Shown in pieces: positions 1 through 18,779 of a DNA stretch of 64,000 bases. Within the stretch, counting starts at the first letter, position 1. Each line of letters starts with the position of its first letter. The translations under genes were made by a program, and so were the position numbers. This stretch comes from Pseudorasbora parva (taxonomy: Eukaryota > Chordata > Actinopteri > Cypriniformes > Gobionidae): contig NC_090178.1 of NCBI RefSeq assembly GCF_024679245.1, positions 32,273,645 to 32,337,644 on the forward strand, in the 5' to 3' direction. The notes beneath the pieces were generated by a model. It was given only the letters and a program-made list of their open reading frames with translations. It ran no database searches and was not told the DNA's origin.

Positions 1-326
1 AGAAAACAGTTATTTTAAACTGTAAATTGTAAACATTTCACAATATTAGTTTTTACTATATTTTGATTAGTGAGCATAAGAGACAACATTCATCAAAAAA
101 CATCTTACTGACCCCAAACCTTTGAACATGTAAGGACAATGAGACCGCTTTAGTGTTCAGCAAACCCACAATCACATTTTTACAACCTATTATGCAACGT
201 TTTGTGTTGCATACGTTGAGAGTTTGAAACATCAGATTTAAAAAGATGAAAGACCACCAGAAAGGCTCTCTATTCTTTCTTCATTATTATTATTTTTTAA
301 ATCTTGTATTATTCTATTCCTTTTAG

Positions 327-8746
<8,420 letters not shown>

Positions 8747-9125
8747 GGGGTCAGAGGTGAGTACAATGAATGGCGACCCATATGCCTGTTTTTTTAAAAA
8801 CACAAATCCCACCTCCTTTTTTGTTCATTTCTAGGAACCTCTGATGACCTGCCGTTGTAGCTTCATGCTTCACAAGTCGCCATCTCATTCTGTGTGTTTC
8901 TATTATTTTATGTAATATGTAAAGCATACTGCCTGTTCAAAAGGACAATTCATTGTAAAGTAGCCTATGTTCTGTGAAGGATGTGAAATTTCTCGCTAAT
9001 TATTTAATTAAAGTGCTGTAGTATTTAATAGGGATGACTGATTGAATGTGAATTTTTTTGTCTTTCAAATGCATGATGTTGTAAGCAAAAACTGAAGGAA
9101 ATAAAGCTTGCACGTTAACGCTATC
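8747..9125 (+). other. skap2: skap2 3'UTR with polyadenylation signal
   Basis: The sequence after the stop stays unique and AT-rich. AATAAA at 9100-9105 is followed by a sequence suited to cleavage within about 20 nt. I see no repeat before the signal. Confidence 0.6.
8757..8834 (+). other. skap2: probable 78-bp intron in the skap2 3'UTR
   Basis: A consensus donor (AGAG|GTGAGTAC) lies 10 nt after the stop codon, and a pyrimidine-rich acceptor (TTCATTTCTAG) follows 78 bp later. The size suits fish introns. A junction this close to the stop should not trigger nonsense-mediated decay. Inferred from splice signals only. Confidence 0.5.
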
Positions 9126-9167
9126 CCAAAATGTTGTGGAGTTTTTGTGTAGCAGTTTGAAATGTAG

Positions 9168-9181
9168 CCACCAGGTGGCAG
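9168..9181 (+). promoter_or_regulatory. candidate CTCF-binding site downstream of skap2
   Basis: CCACCAGGTGGCAG fits the degenerate CTCF core CCASYAGRKGGCRS at all 14 positions. It lies about 65 bp after the skap2 poly(A) signal, at the start of the gene-free interval, where an insulator would be plausible. Motif match only. Confidence 0.5.
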
Positions 9182-9184
9182 CAG

Positions 9185-10135
9185 CGTATAAGGTTCTTTG
9201 TAATACGCTTACGTCACAATATTTCAGGGCAGATGTGAAATGTCTTCATTTGCGACTCCATTTGATCCCTACAGAGGAACAGACAACACAGACGGCTTTC
9301 TACACTGGATGCGAGTGCTGTTTGTAGCCTACGTACAATCACAACGTAGCTGTACGTAACGAACTGATGAGAAACAAAATCTCTGACCTTTTTATGCAGA
9401 ACATAACAAACAAATCAAATAGCAGTTATTCAGATGTGGAATTAATTATCTGCTGTAGGAGAACTGTTTGGCATATCGGATCGTATCTTCATGGACCGCT
9501 GCGTTGACATCCACAAATATCTGGGCACTGAAGTGAGAAACTTAATTAAAACACATGTCAGGCCGTTACCTTCTCTGCCAGGAAGAATGTATCCAAACGA
9601 AGTGTTACTATTAGCATATTAACTTGCTCAGTCATGCTTCACACAATAAATACTAAAGACATTTTAATTGGATCATTATATAATACTGTATTATATAAAC
9701 CAGTTGATAAACAATTAGACTAGGACCTGCTGTTAAAGGTAATTTAAATTTAATTTAAATCAAATGTTGACACCATGTTTGATTGTATAAATCCTTTATA
9801 AAAGTTTTTATTAACATAAGAAAGATATGAGAATACTAGAATCGCACAATGAAATATTTATCATAAATCATAATACCAAAACCACAAGAAAATATTAAAT
9901 ATTATATTTAATTCACTACTAATGCAAAAGCTGTTTACTCTCACAAATTTAAAAGTAAAACAAGTATAAAAATAAGTTTAGTATATAAAATATTGCTATG
10001 ATTACTTTACAAACAAAAAAACTTAAAAGTAATGAACATTTAATTTTGCATTACATTGGGATACTAACTGAATCCAACTGACTGAATTGGGTGGGTTGAA
10101 TGGGTTTATTGGGTTTATTCGAATGGGTTTATTCG
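9185..10135. other. AT-rich intergenic sequence, nothing recognised
   Basis: No convincing exon, repeat end or motif. A short imperfect tandem of GGGTTTATT(CGAA) sits at ~10090-10138 next to the Tc1 element. Confidence 0.5.
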
Positions 10136-10328
10136 AAATTCTTTTTGGATTTCACGAGAGCTACACATTCCAAAAAAGTTGGGGCCGGTAGCAATAAGAG
10201 GCTGTAAAAGTTAAATGTACCTATAAGGAACAGCTAGAGGACCAATTTGCAACTTATTAGGTCAATTGGCAACATGATTGGGTATAAAAAGAGCCTCTCA
10301 GAGTGGCAGTGTCTCTCAGAAGTCAAGA

Positions 10329-11240
10329 TGGGCAGAGGATCACCAATTCCCTCAATGCTGCTGCAAAGAATAGTGGAGGAATATCAGAAAGGAGTTTCTC
10401 AGAGAAAAATTGCAAAGAGTTTAGTAATCAACATCTACAGAGCATAACATCATCCAAAGATTCAGAGAATCTGGAATAATCCCTGTGCATAAGGGTCAAG
10501 GCCAGAAAACCATACCGGATGCCCTTAGATGGAACTGCATCACATACAGGAATGCTACTGTAATGAAAGCTACTGTTATCATAGCTATCAAAATCCAGTG
10601 TTCTGTATTTTCCATACGTGAGTATTTGTTGTAGCTGGCTATAAAAATAAAAAAAATAAAAATAAAAAAAAACCTTTGTTGTGTTACTGTGCTAATTAAT
10701 CAAGATTTCTTACAGCTCTTACAGGTTGTTGGCCTTGTTTGTTTCGTTGCTTCTATTGCTCTACCCTTTTTTGTAAGTCGCTTTGGATAAAAGCGTCTGC
10801 TAAATGATTAAATGTAAATGTAAAACTACAACATGGGCTCAGGAATACTTCCAGAAAACATTGTCGTGAACACAATCCACTGTGCCGACTAAAACTCTAT
10901 AGGTCAAAAAAGAAGCCATAATCAAACATGATCCAGAAGCGCATGTGTTTCTCTGGGCCAAGACTTATTTAAAATGGATTATGGCTAAGTGGAAAACTGT
11001 TCTGTTGTCAGACAAATCAAAATTTGAAGTTCTTTTTGGAAAACTGGGACTCCATGTCATCCGGACTAAAGAGGACAAGTACAACCCAAGCAGTTATCAG
11101 CGCTCAGTTCAGAAGCCTGCATCTCTGATGGTATGGGGTTGCATGAGTGCGTGTGGCATGGGCAGCTTACACATCTGGAAAGGCACCATCAATGCTGAAA
11201 GTTATATCCAAGTTCTAGAACAACATATCGTCACTGTCTG
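10329..11240 (+). pseudogene. Tc1-type transposase pseudogene (copy 1, 5' and middle parts)
   Basis: The frame opens with ATGGGCAGAGGATCA and encodes a homeodomain-like HTH start (GRGSPIPSM... then GVSQRKIAKSL) before losing frame near 10445. After the L2 insertion it resumes with the first catalytic Asp region (SDKSKFE; an Asp-Lys-Ser here) and the conserved MVWGC core. Further 3' parts, with remnants of the SPDLSP region, lie at ~12163-12395 beyond the next insertion. Frameshifts and insertions make it non-functional. Confidence 0.8.
10564..10824 (+). mobile_element. L2-type LINE/SINE 3' tail inserted in Tc1 copy 1
   Basis: The segment is absent from the matching point in Tc1 copy 2. It ends with the fish L2 tail TCGCTTTGGATAAAAGCG, then CTGCTAAATG and a TGTAAA-type terminal repeat. 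This matches the UnaL2-type 3' stem-loop that LINE reverse transcriptase recognises. The copy is strongly 5'-truncated. Confidence 0.75.
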
Positions 11241-12162
11241 ATGAAAACCACGTATGTCCATTTTGCCGATTTTGAGATTTTTCGACGGGTTGAATGTCCA
11301 GGTTCAGACAGTGTGATTCACATATCTAAATGGCTATCTAAATATCTAAATGACCAATCAAAAGTTGTGAAATAATGTCCTCTGATTTTCACGTATATCC
11401 ATTTGGTGTCAAAGCGGTCAATCACGCCGCGTATCTCCCACCCTGTTGAAGCATCTCGTTGGTCTCGTGTAGTTTCATCGTATTGTTAAGATGTTAACGC
11501 ACGGATTTCCGAAGTGAAGTGAAACAATGTTTACTGGGCATAGAGCTATATTTTTTCTGATCTATTTTTCTCCCTTCCTTCAGGATGTCTGTCTCTGTAA
11601 AAGAGTTGTGTGAATTGATGAATGTTAACTATGATAGGGCTGTTATTGAGGCGATTGCGAGGGTCAAAAATGAGGAGGAAGGTTTCTAGGAAAATAGAAT
11701 TGAGTCAGCCAAACAATTAAGTCAACATTGTATTCATTACTGAAATGTAGGGCTGCTCCGATCACGATCGGCCGGTTGTTAATGCGCACCTCGTCAGTAA
11801 AGCCAGTTCTCTAATCAGAGGTAAATTCTCCTCAGGTGCATGATTTCACATAGAGCAGCTGTTACTACACAGAGCCGTTGTTAACTGAGAAGATGCGCAA
11901 ATAAACGCTGAAAATGAATGTGAAATATGAAACGCGTCTTAGCCATTCTAATTAATGATCGGAAGAACGCTTATGTCCATTTAAACTCAAATTTTGGTCA
12001 AATGTGGATTATATCATTACACTGGCAACAATATGGTTACATGTAAAGATGCCATACCAAGTATGACACTACATTCAACTGCTTTAGAAATAGTGTTTTT
12101 TCACTTCCTGAAAAGTCATCGTTTTGGACATAGGCCTACATGAGTTTTATCGGGCAGCGACG
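11229..12162. mobile_element. 934-bp non-autonomous DNA transposon, TSD ATAT
   Basis: The insert begins CGTCACTGTCTGATGAAAA; the reverse complement of its right end begins CGTCGCTGCCCGATAAAA, giving imperfect terminal inverted repeats. ATAT occurs on both sides (11225-11228 and 12163-12166), while Tc1 copy 2 has one copy (CAACATATGCTCCC). The interior has no transposase frame. I cannot assign the superfamily. Confidence 0.75.
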
Positions 12163-12395
12163 ATATGCTCCCATCCAGACGTGGTCTCTTTCAGGAAAGA
12201 CCTTGCATTTCCCAACATGAAATGCCAGACCACATACTGCATCTTTACATCATGGCTGCGTAGAAGAAGGATCCAGGTGCTGGCCAGCCTGCAGTCCAGA
12301 TCTTTCACCCATAGAAAACATTTTGCGCATCATAAAGAGGAAGATGTGACAAAGAAGACCTAAAACAGTTAAGCAACTAGAAGCCTGTATTAGAC

Positions 12396-13419
12396 TAGCC
12401 TGACGTGGTCATACTCAATTCTAGTCAGAATATGAGTCTGATCTGCTCCATTGGGCTGTGATTATGAGGCGTGTTTCAACCGAACCAGGAAAGACATCAA
12501 TTGGATAGACCTTCAACCAATCAGAACAACGAAGCGATGCATCACGCTAGTTGTCAAATGTCAACAGAGCTCAACTGCACTGTGTTGCCAAGTCCGCGTT
12601 TTTTTCTGCGTTTTTTTTTTCTATGTCCGCGGGTTGAAGCGACTATTATAACAGAGACTTCCACCATCAGCTGTTTTCTGTTCACCATCAGCTCTGTTTC
12701 TGTTCTGTTTTCTGTGTTGGTTGATTGTTTTTAGTATTCTATAATTTTACTTGTTATTCATTTTTTGTTGTTATTTCCCCCCCCCCCCCCTTTGTTGCAC
12801 TTTGAGATTCTTCGGAATGAAAAGTGCATTATAAATAAAATCTATTATTATTTTTATTATAATAATAATAATAATTATTATTATTATTATTATTAGTATG
12901 TGATATAAAGACCCATGAGTGCGAATTTCAGCAGGCAACCTTGCCAAAATAACACACATTATACCCCCCAAACGCCTTTTTTCCCGGAGAACCCCTCGAG
13001 AAGCTATTGTTTAGGGCTAGTAGTTGGCGGATTTTTGTTGTAAAAACTTGGCAACCCTGTCTGCACGCACGCTGGAATAAACGATCTTCGCCGGTGTTGT
13101 AAAAAAATTAAAGAATTTAATGATACACAGAGTACTTACCCAACATGATCATAATTTCTGAGAGAAATTGTGAAGGTGAATGCATATACAAACAAGCTCT
13201 CCATTTAGGATTCGAACAAATATAATCCAAGCCCCTTTGATGACGTGCATGATTACGTTACTGTTGATCATCTGTCCGTCTAAAACTCGCCCTGGTGATT
13301 TCATTGGTACGAACAGTTTCTGTTCTGAGATAATTATTCCTCTATGGATCGAGGCCAGACCGAACCGCCCGACCTAAATATGTTGTGGGCGGGGCTAAGT
13401 TCAGCTGGCATCCAGGCTA
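12396..13419. mobile_element. 1024-bp DNA transposon with TAGCCTG...CAGGCTA ends and 9-bp TSD
   Basis: The ends are TAGCCTG and CAGGCTA. It is flanked by GTATTAGAC (12387-12395) and GTTTTAGAC (13420-13428), matching 8 of 9, with a single copy at the corresponding point in Tc1 copy 2. It contains poly(C) (12777-12790), an ATT-rich microsatellite (~12845-12895) and what looks like a further nested fragment. A related, larger element lies at 44387-47189. A 9-bp TSD fits MULE/Mutator better than hAT; this is an inference. Confidence 0.75.
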
Positions 13420-13744
13420 GTTTTAGACAAGAATGGGACAACATTCCTATTCCTAAACTTGAGCAACTTGTCTCCTCAGTCCCCAGACGTTTGCAGACTG
13501 TTATAAAAAGAAGAGGGGATGCCACACAAACATGGCTCTCCTTGCCCCAACTTTTTTGACAATTGTTGATGCCATGAAATTTTAAATCAACTTAATTTTC
13601 CATTAAAAATTATGCATTTTCTCAGTTTAAACACTTGATATGCCATCTAGGTTGTGTTCTGTATAAAATATAGAAATTTAAAATGTCCACATCATTGCAT
13701 TCTTTTTTTATTTACAATTTGTCCCAACTTTTTTGGAATCGGAT

Positions 13745-14450
13745 TTGTCTATTATATATAAATATACATATTATTACTACTTTTTCTTAAATATATATAT
13801 GTATGTGTATACATAATAATACAAAGTACACACATATATTATGTAAACACAGACTTTTATTTTGGATGCGACTAATCGATTTGACAGCACTAATTATATT
13901 ATATTATTTTATATTATTTAAAGGTGCACTGGGAAAAAAATGTTTTGTAAAATATAGAAACGCTTTACTCTTACTGCAGTGTACAAGTAAGTGTCATAGT
14001 AGCCACCGAGAGTAACAGAGTAACGTCATGTTATCATTTGAAACACACTCAAGTGCATCTTATATGATAAACAGAGTTGCGTTACCTCATACTCATGACC
14101 GGAAAAGTGTTAAATGGTGCTGGCGACTGTGGCATAATAAAAGTCCCGCTACTCACACAATTCATGTGTTGCATTCATCTTATTAACACTCGCTTCAGCG
14201 GCTTACTCAGCTTCAACAACACTCGTCCCTGCTCTGCTTCATAATGTTAATAATTGCATCCATGAACATGATTTCTGCCCGGGTCCCAGCCCGATTCTTT
14301 CCCACAGGCTGTGAGGTAAAGACCACATGTCCCAAGATTCTGTGCACAAACTTGGCGTCATCAAACTATGCCTTTGTTTTGAATAGGTTATCCTATTCAA
14401 CCTATTCTATTCAATTCCTAAGCCTTTGTTTTGAAAAAAAAACAAACAAC

Positions 14451-14497
<47 letters not shown>

Positions 14498-16240
14498 ACA
14501 TATATTCCAATAATGAAATTAATTAAAAAAACAAAGCTGTATTAATTAAAAATTTACATTTATTCCATTAACAGAATAAATTATGCTGTACTATTTCTTC
14601 ACTCTTTAGCTGTTTCCTGATTATTTATTGGAAGGGTGAAATCTGGAACACAGTGACTTTTCTGATTGAACTCGTCCAGTCTGTTAAAGAATCAGCACTA
14701 ATGAAGGAGCTCAGGGTGGAGAGGAAGTTTCCACTGAGCCTCGTGTGTGTTAAATTCACATCACATGTCAGCAGCTCACTCCTCTCTGTCAGGGAAGGAG
14801 AGAGAGGAAAGGAAAGGAGAGGACAGGATGTTAGTTGTGAGAGGGGTGGAGGTAAGACACCTGTCGAGGGAGGTGGGGATTCATTAGTATTCATTATACA
14901 TTTCCCACCAGTTCCTAAGCAGAGCGGAAAGAGGAGGGGTACCATCCGTCTCCTCCACAGAGATATACAGAGAAGGCTGAAACAGAGAGGACTGTGATGT
15001 CATTGATAGTGGCCTTTGCTATGTTTCACTTGAAATGGCCCTTACAACAGAAAGGGGCTACCGCTTGCACTCGAAAAAAGAGAACAGACGTGAACAGGGT
15101 CAAAAATGTCACCAAAATTGAAGATACAGTGAGCAAAAAAATATACTTGTACGAGTTCTTGTTTTTAGTATTTGCAAACAGGACATAAAATGGTGTTTTC
15201 CCAAATATCAGCACGATGTGATAGCTTATTGATTTCATACAGTTCAATAAACAAGAAGTTAAAGGGATAATAATGAAATACTTAAATGAAGGATTGAAAT
15301 TGAATGAAAGTTGCACAGAAAAATTGCAACATTAAATGAAAGTTGTCTTGCCAATTCAAAATTATTAAAACTAAAATAGAAAAAAATGTAAAAGAAAACT
15401 GAAAATATAAAAATAAAAGCTACTTCAAACTATTTATGAATACTATAATAGTAGCATTGGGACACAATATCGATAGGGCAATATATCGTCCTTCTCTGTG
15501 TGATATACTTCTCCCAGCGTCGCTACTTCATGGCTCCTCGAGGTGGCGCTCAAAACATGAATGAGGGAAACGTGAACACAAGGTAACTAGCCTAAAGGGT
15601 ACTGCGCAATTTTTCAAAATCATTTGCGAATATGTTGCTTGTCATACTGTACGAACATGATCCCCGATTTAAGCCATGCCATATGTTAGTCCAAGAAAAC
15701 TTGCCCGGAGTTTTATATCATCAATCAATGACGTGTTCGGTGACCGTGAGCTGCATTACACGCGGGACTGAAATAGTGGCTACAAAGAAATCTCTAGCTC
15801 TCATTTTAGTCATTGTTTGTCTTGAAAAACCGAGATATTTGACGATTGTCGTAGGAGAAGTCACACTGCAGGACTATCACCAAATCTTCTGACACTGCCA
15901 GAACTTCATCTGAGGTAAAATTTGATCGCAGCGGTCATTAATCGGCTGCCGGTGAACATGTCAAAGTAACGATCAAAGACGTCAGTTTTTAGGCTAGGAT
16001 CAGAGGAATCTTTTAGGATTTGCAAAATTTGTCTCAGACGGCAAAATCGTCAGTGTGCACCCGGCTTGAGATAACTTTTTTTTATATGCGGGATGGCAGA
16101 CCGCAGTTTGAGTAAAATAATAGATTCCCCAGCCACATTTAATTCCTAATTTGGAAAACTGGCACTTAACCTTTTCACTGGCATTATGTTTTTATAGTTA
16201 TCATGATGTATCATCATAGGATTATAGTTATCATGATGTA
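13745..16240. other. intergenic sequence with a TA microsatellite, no gene recognised
   Basis: Contains (AT)n at ~14460-14494 and a purine-rich, GC-richer block at ~14640-15000 with no supported reading frame. A repeat-like fragment with GATATATCG-type motifs at ~15460-15510 resembles sequence at ~18780-18880 and may be the split ends of one older MITE. Otherwise unassigned. Confidence 0.45.
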
Positions 16241-16385
16241 TCGTCATAGGCAGTGTAGAACCAGAAAGTATGATCATATTAGTCCAGTTCTGTCAACACT
16301 GCACTGGCTCCCTATTAAACATCGCATAAACTTAAAAATTTTGCTTATTACTTACAAAGCACTAAATGGTTTAGCTCCCCAGTAC

Positions 16386-17810
16386 TTAAGGGGGGGGGGG
16401 GGGGGGGGGGTGAAATGCTGTTTCATGCATACTGAGCTTTTTACACTGTTAAAGACTCGGATTCCCATCCTAAACATAGACAAAGTGTCAAACACTAAGT
16501 TGGACGTTTGATCGAGTATTTCTGTGTCAAAAATCCTCCTTCCGGTTTCTCACAAGTTTCGGAGAGTTTTTTTCGAGTATGGGTCCGCTTGACGTCGACA
16601 GAGCGGAAGGTCCTTGTATGGGCCGTACGGGCTCTTCTCCCGGAAGGGTGCGCGCGCGTGCGTGCGTGACTGAGGCGAAAGAGCAAATGCATGCCCATAA
16701 ACACTGCTCTCAGGTGCAGATTCACTCATCCCTGCAACACTTATGTCGCGCCACTTTATTCCTATGGGTGACATCAAACGACTTTAATGCGCCCGCACAG
16801 CATTCCGGAAAGGCAGCGCTGCATTTGAACCGATTTGAACGCAGAAATGACGAGAAGCGTCACATCGGTCGTGTTGCAATAGTGGATCTCCACGGTCTCT
16901 GCTGTCACAGGACTTCACCAAATCAACAAGAAGTGTGTTTTTGACGGAGCGGTCCCAGCGATAAAGGTTCACGGTCCTGCTTTGGAAGCAGGCGGTGAGT
17001 AAAACTGCTTCAAATGTCTGTGCTGTTGGTTATCGTCGCGTAAGTAAACATCAGTAAACAACACGATCGTGTATAGTTAATTTATCAATGGAGCATGCGA
17101 TGTATGGTGTGTGTTTAAAAACATTTGTTTAGCTGACTAATTTGACAGTTTGTTTATTGTAAAACCACCCAAACATAAAGCTAGGCTAGGGGACATTCTC
17201 ACAAAGCGTGCTTCGTCATTCAAATGCGCTAACGGTTACTCCATTGTTGTTCTATGTATAACGTTACACTAGTCTAACGTGCAGAACCGTTTTACTTGCT
17301 ACTGCTAAGGTTTAGTTGCATACAAAAGTCCATAAACCGAATCATGTCATCATAAACTGCGAGTAAAGACACACAAATGTTGAAAGGCCACTAAATACAG
17401 TACATACCACAGCGACGGACGTCCTGCTGTTGCTGTTTCTCCTGTTTAATTTATTTCATCCTCCGGATCTGATTCTGGATCATATCTGTATTAGTTGAAT
17501 CTGATTGATAGCCATGGTTTATTAGGGTAACTTTTTCTTCTCCACGCGTGAGGATGACAGCTTTCAGCAATCTCTCGTGCAGTAGCTGTGCGCTCGTCAT
17601 TCTTTAGCTCCGCCCACACGATACGCCTCCAGCCGCTTGTTTTTTCCGGAAAGACTCGGTACAGCCTATCTGTCTTTTATAAATATAATAAAACTAAAGA
17701 CTTTTCGGAGATATGAAGAATGCACTATATACTACTCTATAGGTACTCAAGATTGACATGAGATTGACTGAAACTGTGTTAGATTGACTGAGTGTTTCAG
17801 TCAAAACTGA
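16386..17810. mobile_element. TTAA-target DNA transposon copy A (in the LINE)
   Basis: Begins TTAA (16386-16389), then a 21-nt poly(G), then TGAAATGCTGTTTCATGC. It ends near AGATTGACTGAGTGTTTCAG. It is about 80-90% similar by eye to copy B at 21948-23138 over most of its length, including CTTCTCCCGG and a CCACACGATACGCCTCC block. No intact transposase frame. TTAA targets are used by piggyBac and Kolobok; which applies is not decided. The right end is degenerate. Confidence 0.7.
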
Positions 17811-17828
17811 ATATCTAAATCAACACCA

Positions 17829-17960
17829 GGTGGTCGATCCTTTTCCTATTTAGCACCTAAACTCTGGAACAGTCTTCCTAGCATTGTTCGGGAAGCAGAC
17901 ACACTCTGTCAGTTTAAATCTAGACTAAAAACACATCTCTTTACTATGGTATACACATAG
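17829..17960 (+). pseudogene. L2 LINE ORF2 C-terminal fragment
   Basis: 44 uninterrupted codons: GGRSFSYLAPKLWNSLPSIV, then a tail with FKSRLKTHLF before TAG. This is the conserved C-terminus of fish L2 reverse transcriptases. It is separated from its upstream part by the TTAA-type transposon. Confidence 0.8.
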
Positions 17961-18779
17961 AACATTTAACTTTCATTATTCAGATCAATTGACTGATTGT
18001 TAGGCTGTGTTAACTAGGTCAGCCGGAACCGGGAACACTTCCCATAACACCTGATGTACTCGTTACATCATAAAAAGAGTGGCATCTACGCTAATGTTGG
18101 TCTCTCTGTTTATCACGAGGTTTACTGCAGTCGGCCGGATCCAGACCGTGTCCGGGTCGGATGGTGGACCTGCGTCTGGACATGACCAGCGCATCCTGAA
18201 GTGTCTGCTGAGCCATGTCAATTGGTGTCTCCTCTGAATTTGCCTCACCGGCACGTCATCCTCAATAAACTCATCTCCGCGCAATAACTCCGATCTTTCA
18301 AGTATTCATATTCCTGTGTAATTGATGCGCCATCCTAAATGAACCCGTCTCTTGCATGTTACCCAAAATGTAGAATATTTCTATCTAATATTATTTATGC
18401 CTTGCAGGGTTGGCAGAATAATAATTATACACTGTTTAATAATAGGCCAGAGGAGAACTGGCACCCCGACTGAGTCTGGTTTCTCCCAAGCTTTATTTTT
18501 CTCCATCATGCCCCGATGGAGTTTTGGTCCCTTGCCACTGTCGCCTTTGGCTTGGCTTGCTCAGTTGGGGACACTAAAATTATGATCCAATTTATTCAAC
18601 TAAATATACAAATTAAATGTATTAATTAGGTCATATTTAATTCTATAAACTATCCAAATCAAACTAGCCAAATCAAATTTTGTTGCAATATTGTCCTGTT
18701 TAACACTGTGAAGCTGCTTTGAAACAATCATCATTGTAAAAGCGCTATATAAATAAAGTTGATTGATTGATTGATAGGA

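Larger units (their letters stand above)
10138..13735 (+). mobile_element. Tc1/mariner-type transposon, copy 1, carrying three later insertions
   Basis: An inner repeat TTCCAAAAAAGTTGGG lies at ~10170 and its inverse CCCAACTTTTTTG recurs at ~13549 and ~13722, an IR/DR layout. Transposase remnants include the N-terminal HTH start MGRGSPIPSM (10329 on) and the mid-part from KWKTVLLSDKSKFEVLFG to MVWGCMSACGMG (~10988-11160). Aligned with copy 2 at 32181-33487, copy 1 is broken by an L2 tail (~10564-10824), a 934-bp element (11229-12162) and a 1024-bp element (12396-13419). No functional transposase remains. Confidence 0.85.
16250..18778 (+). mobile_element. L2-type LINE 3' portion, split by a TTAA-target transposon
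   Basis: The 5' piece (to ~16389) encodes HISPVLSTLHWLPIKHRI and ITYKALNGLAPQYL, typical of the C-terminal part of L2 reverse transcriptase. After the insertion (16390-17810) the frame resumes at 17829 with SFSYLAPKLWNSLP and stops at TAG 17958-17960. The 3'UTR includes CCAGAGGAGAACTGGC and CGATGGAGTTTTGGTC, ends in GCGCTATATAAATAAAG, and has a (GATT)n tail near 18762-18778. The element is 5'-truncated and dead. Confidence 0.8.

Noticed and set aside
12396..13419. Assignment of the TAGCCTG elements to hAT by an 8-bp duplication
   Set aside because: Symmetrical ends (TAGCCTG/CAGGCTA) leave 9-bp flanking matches in both insertions; an 8-bp reading needs asymmetrical ends.
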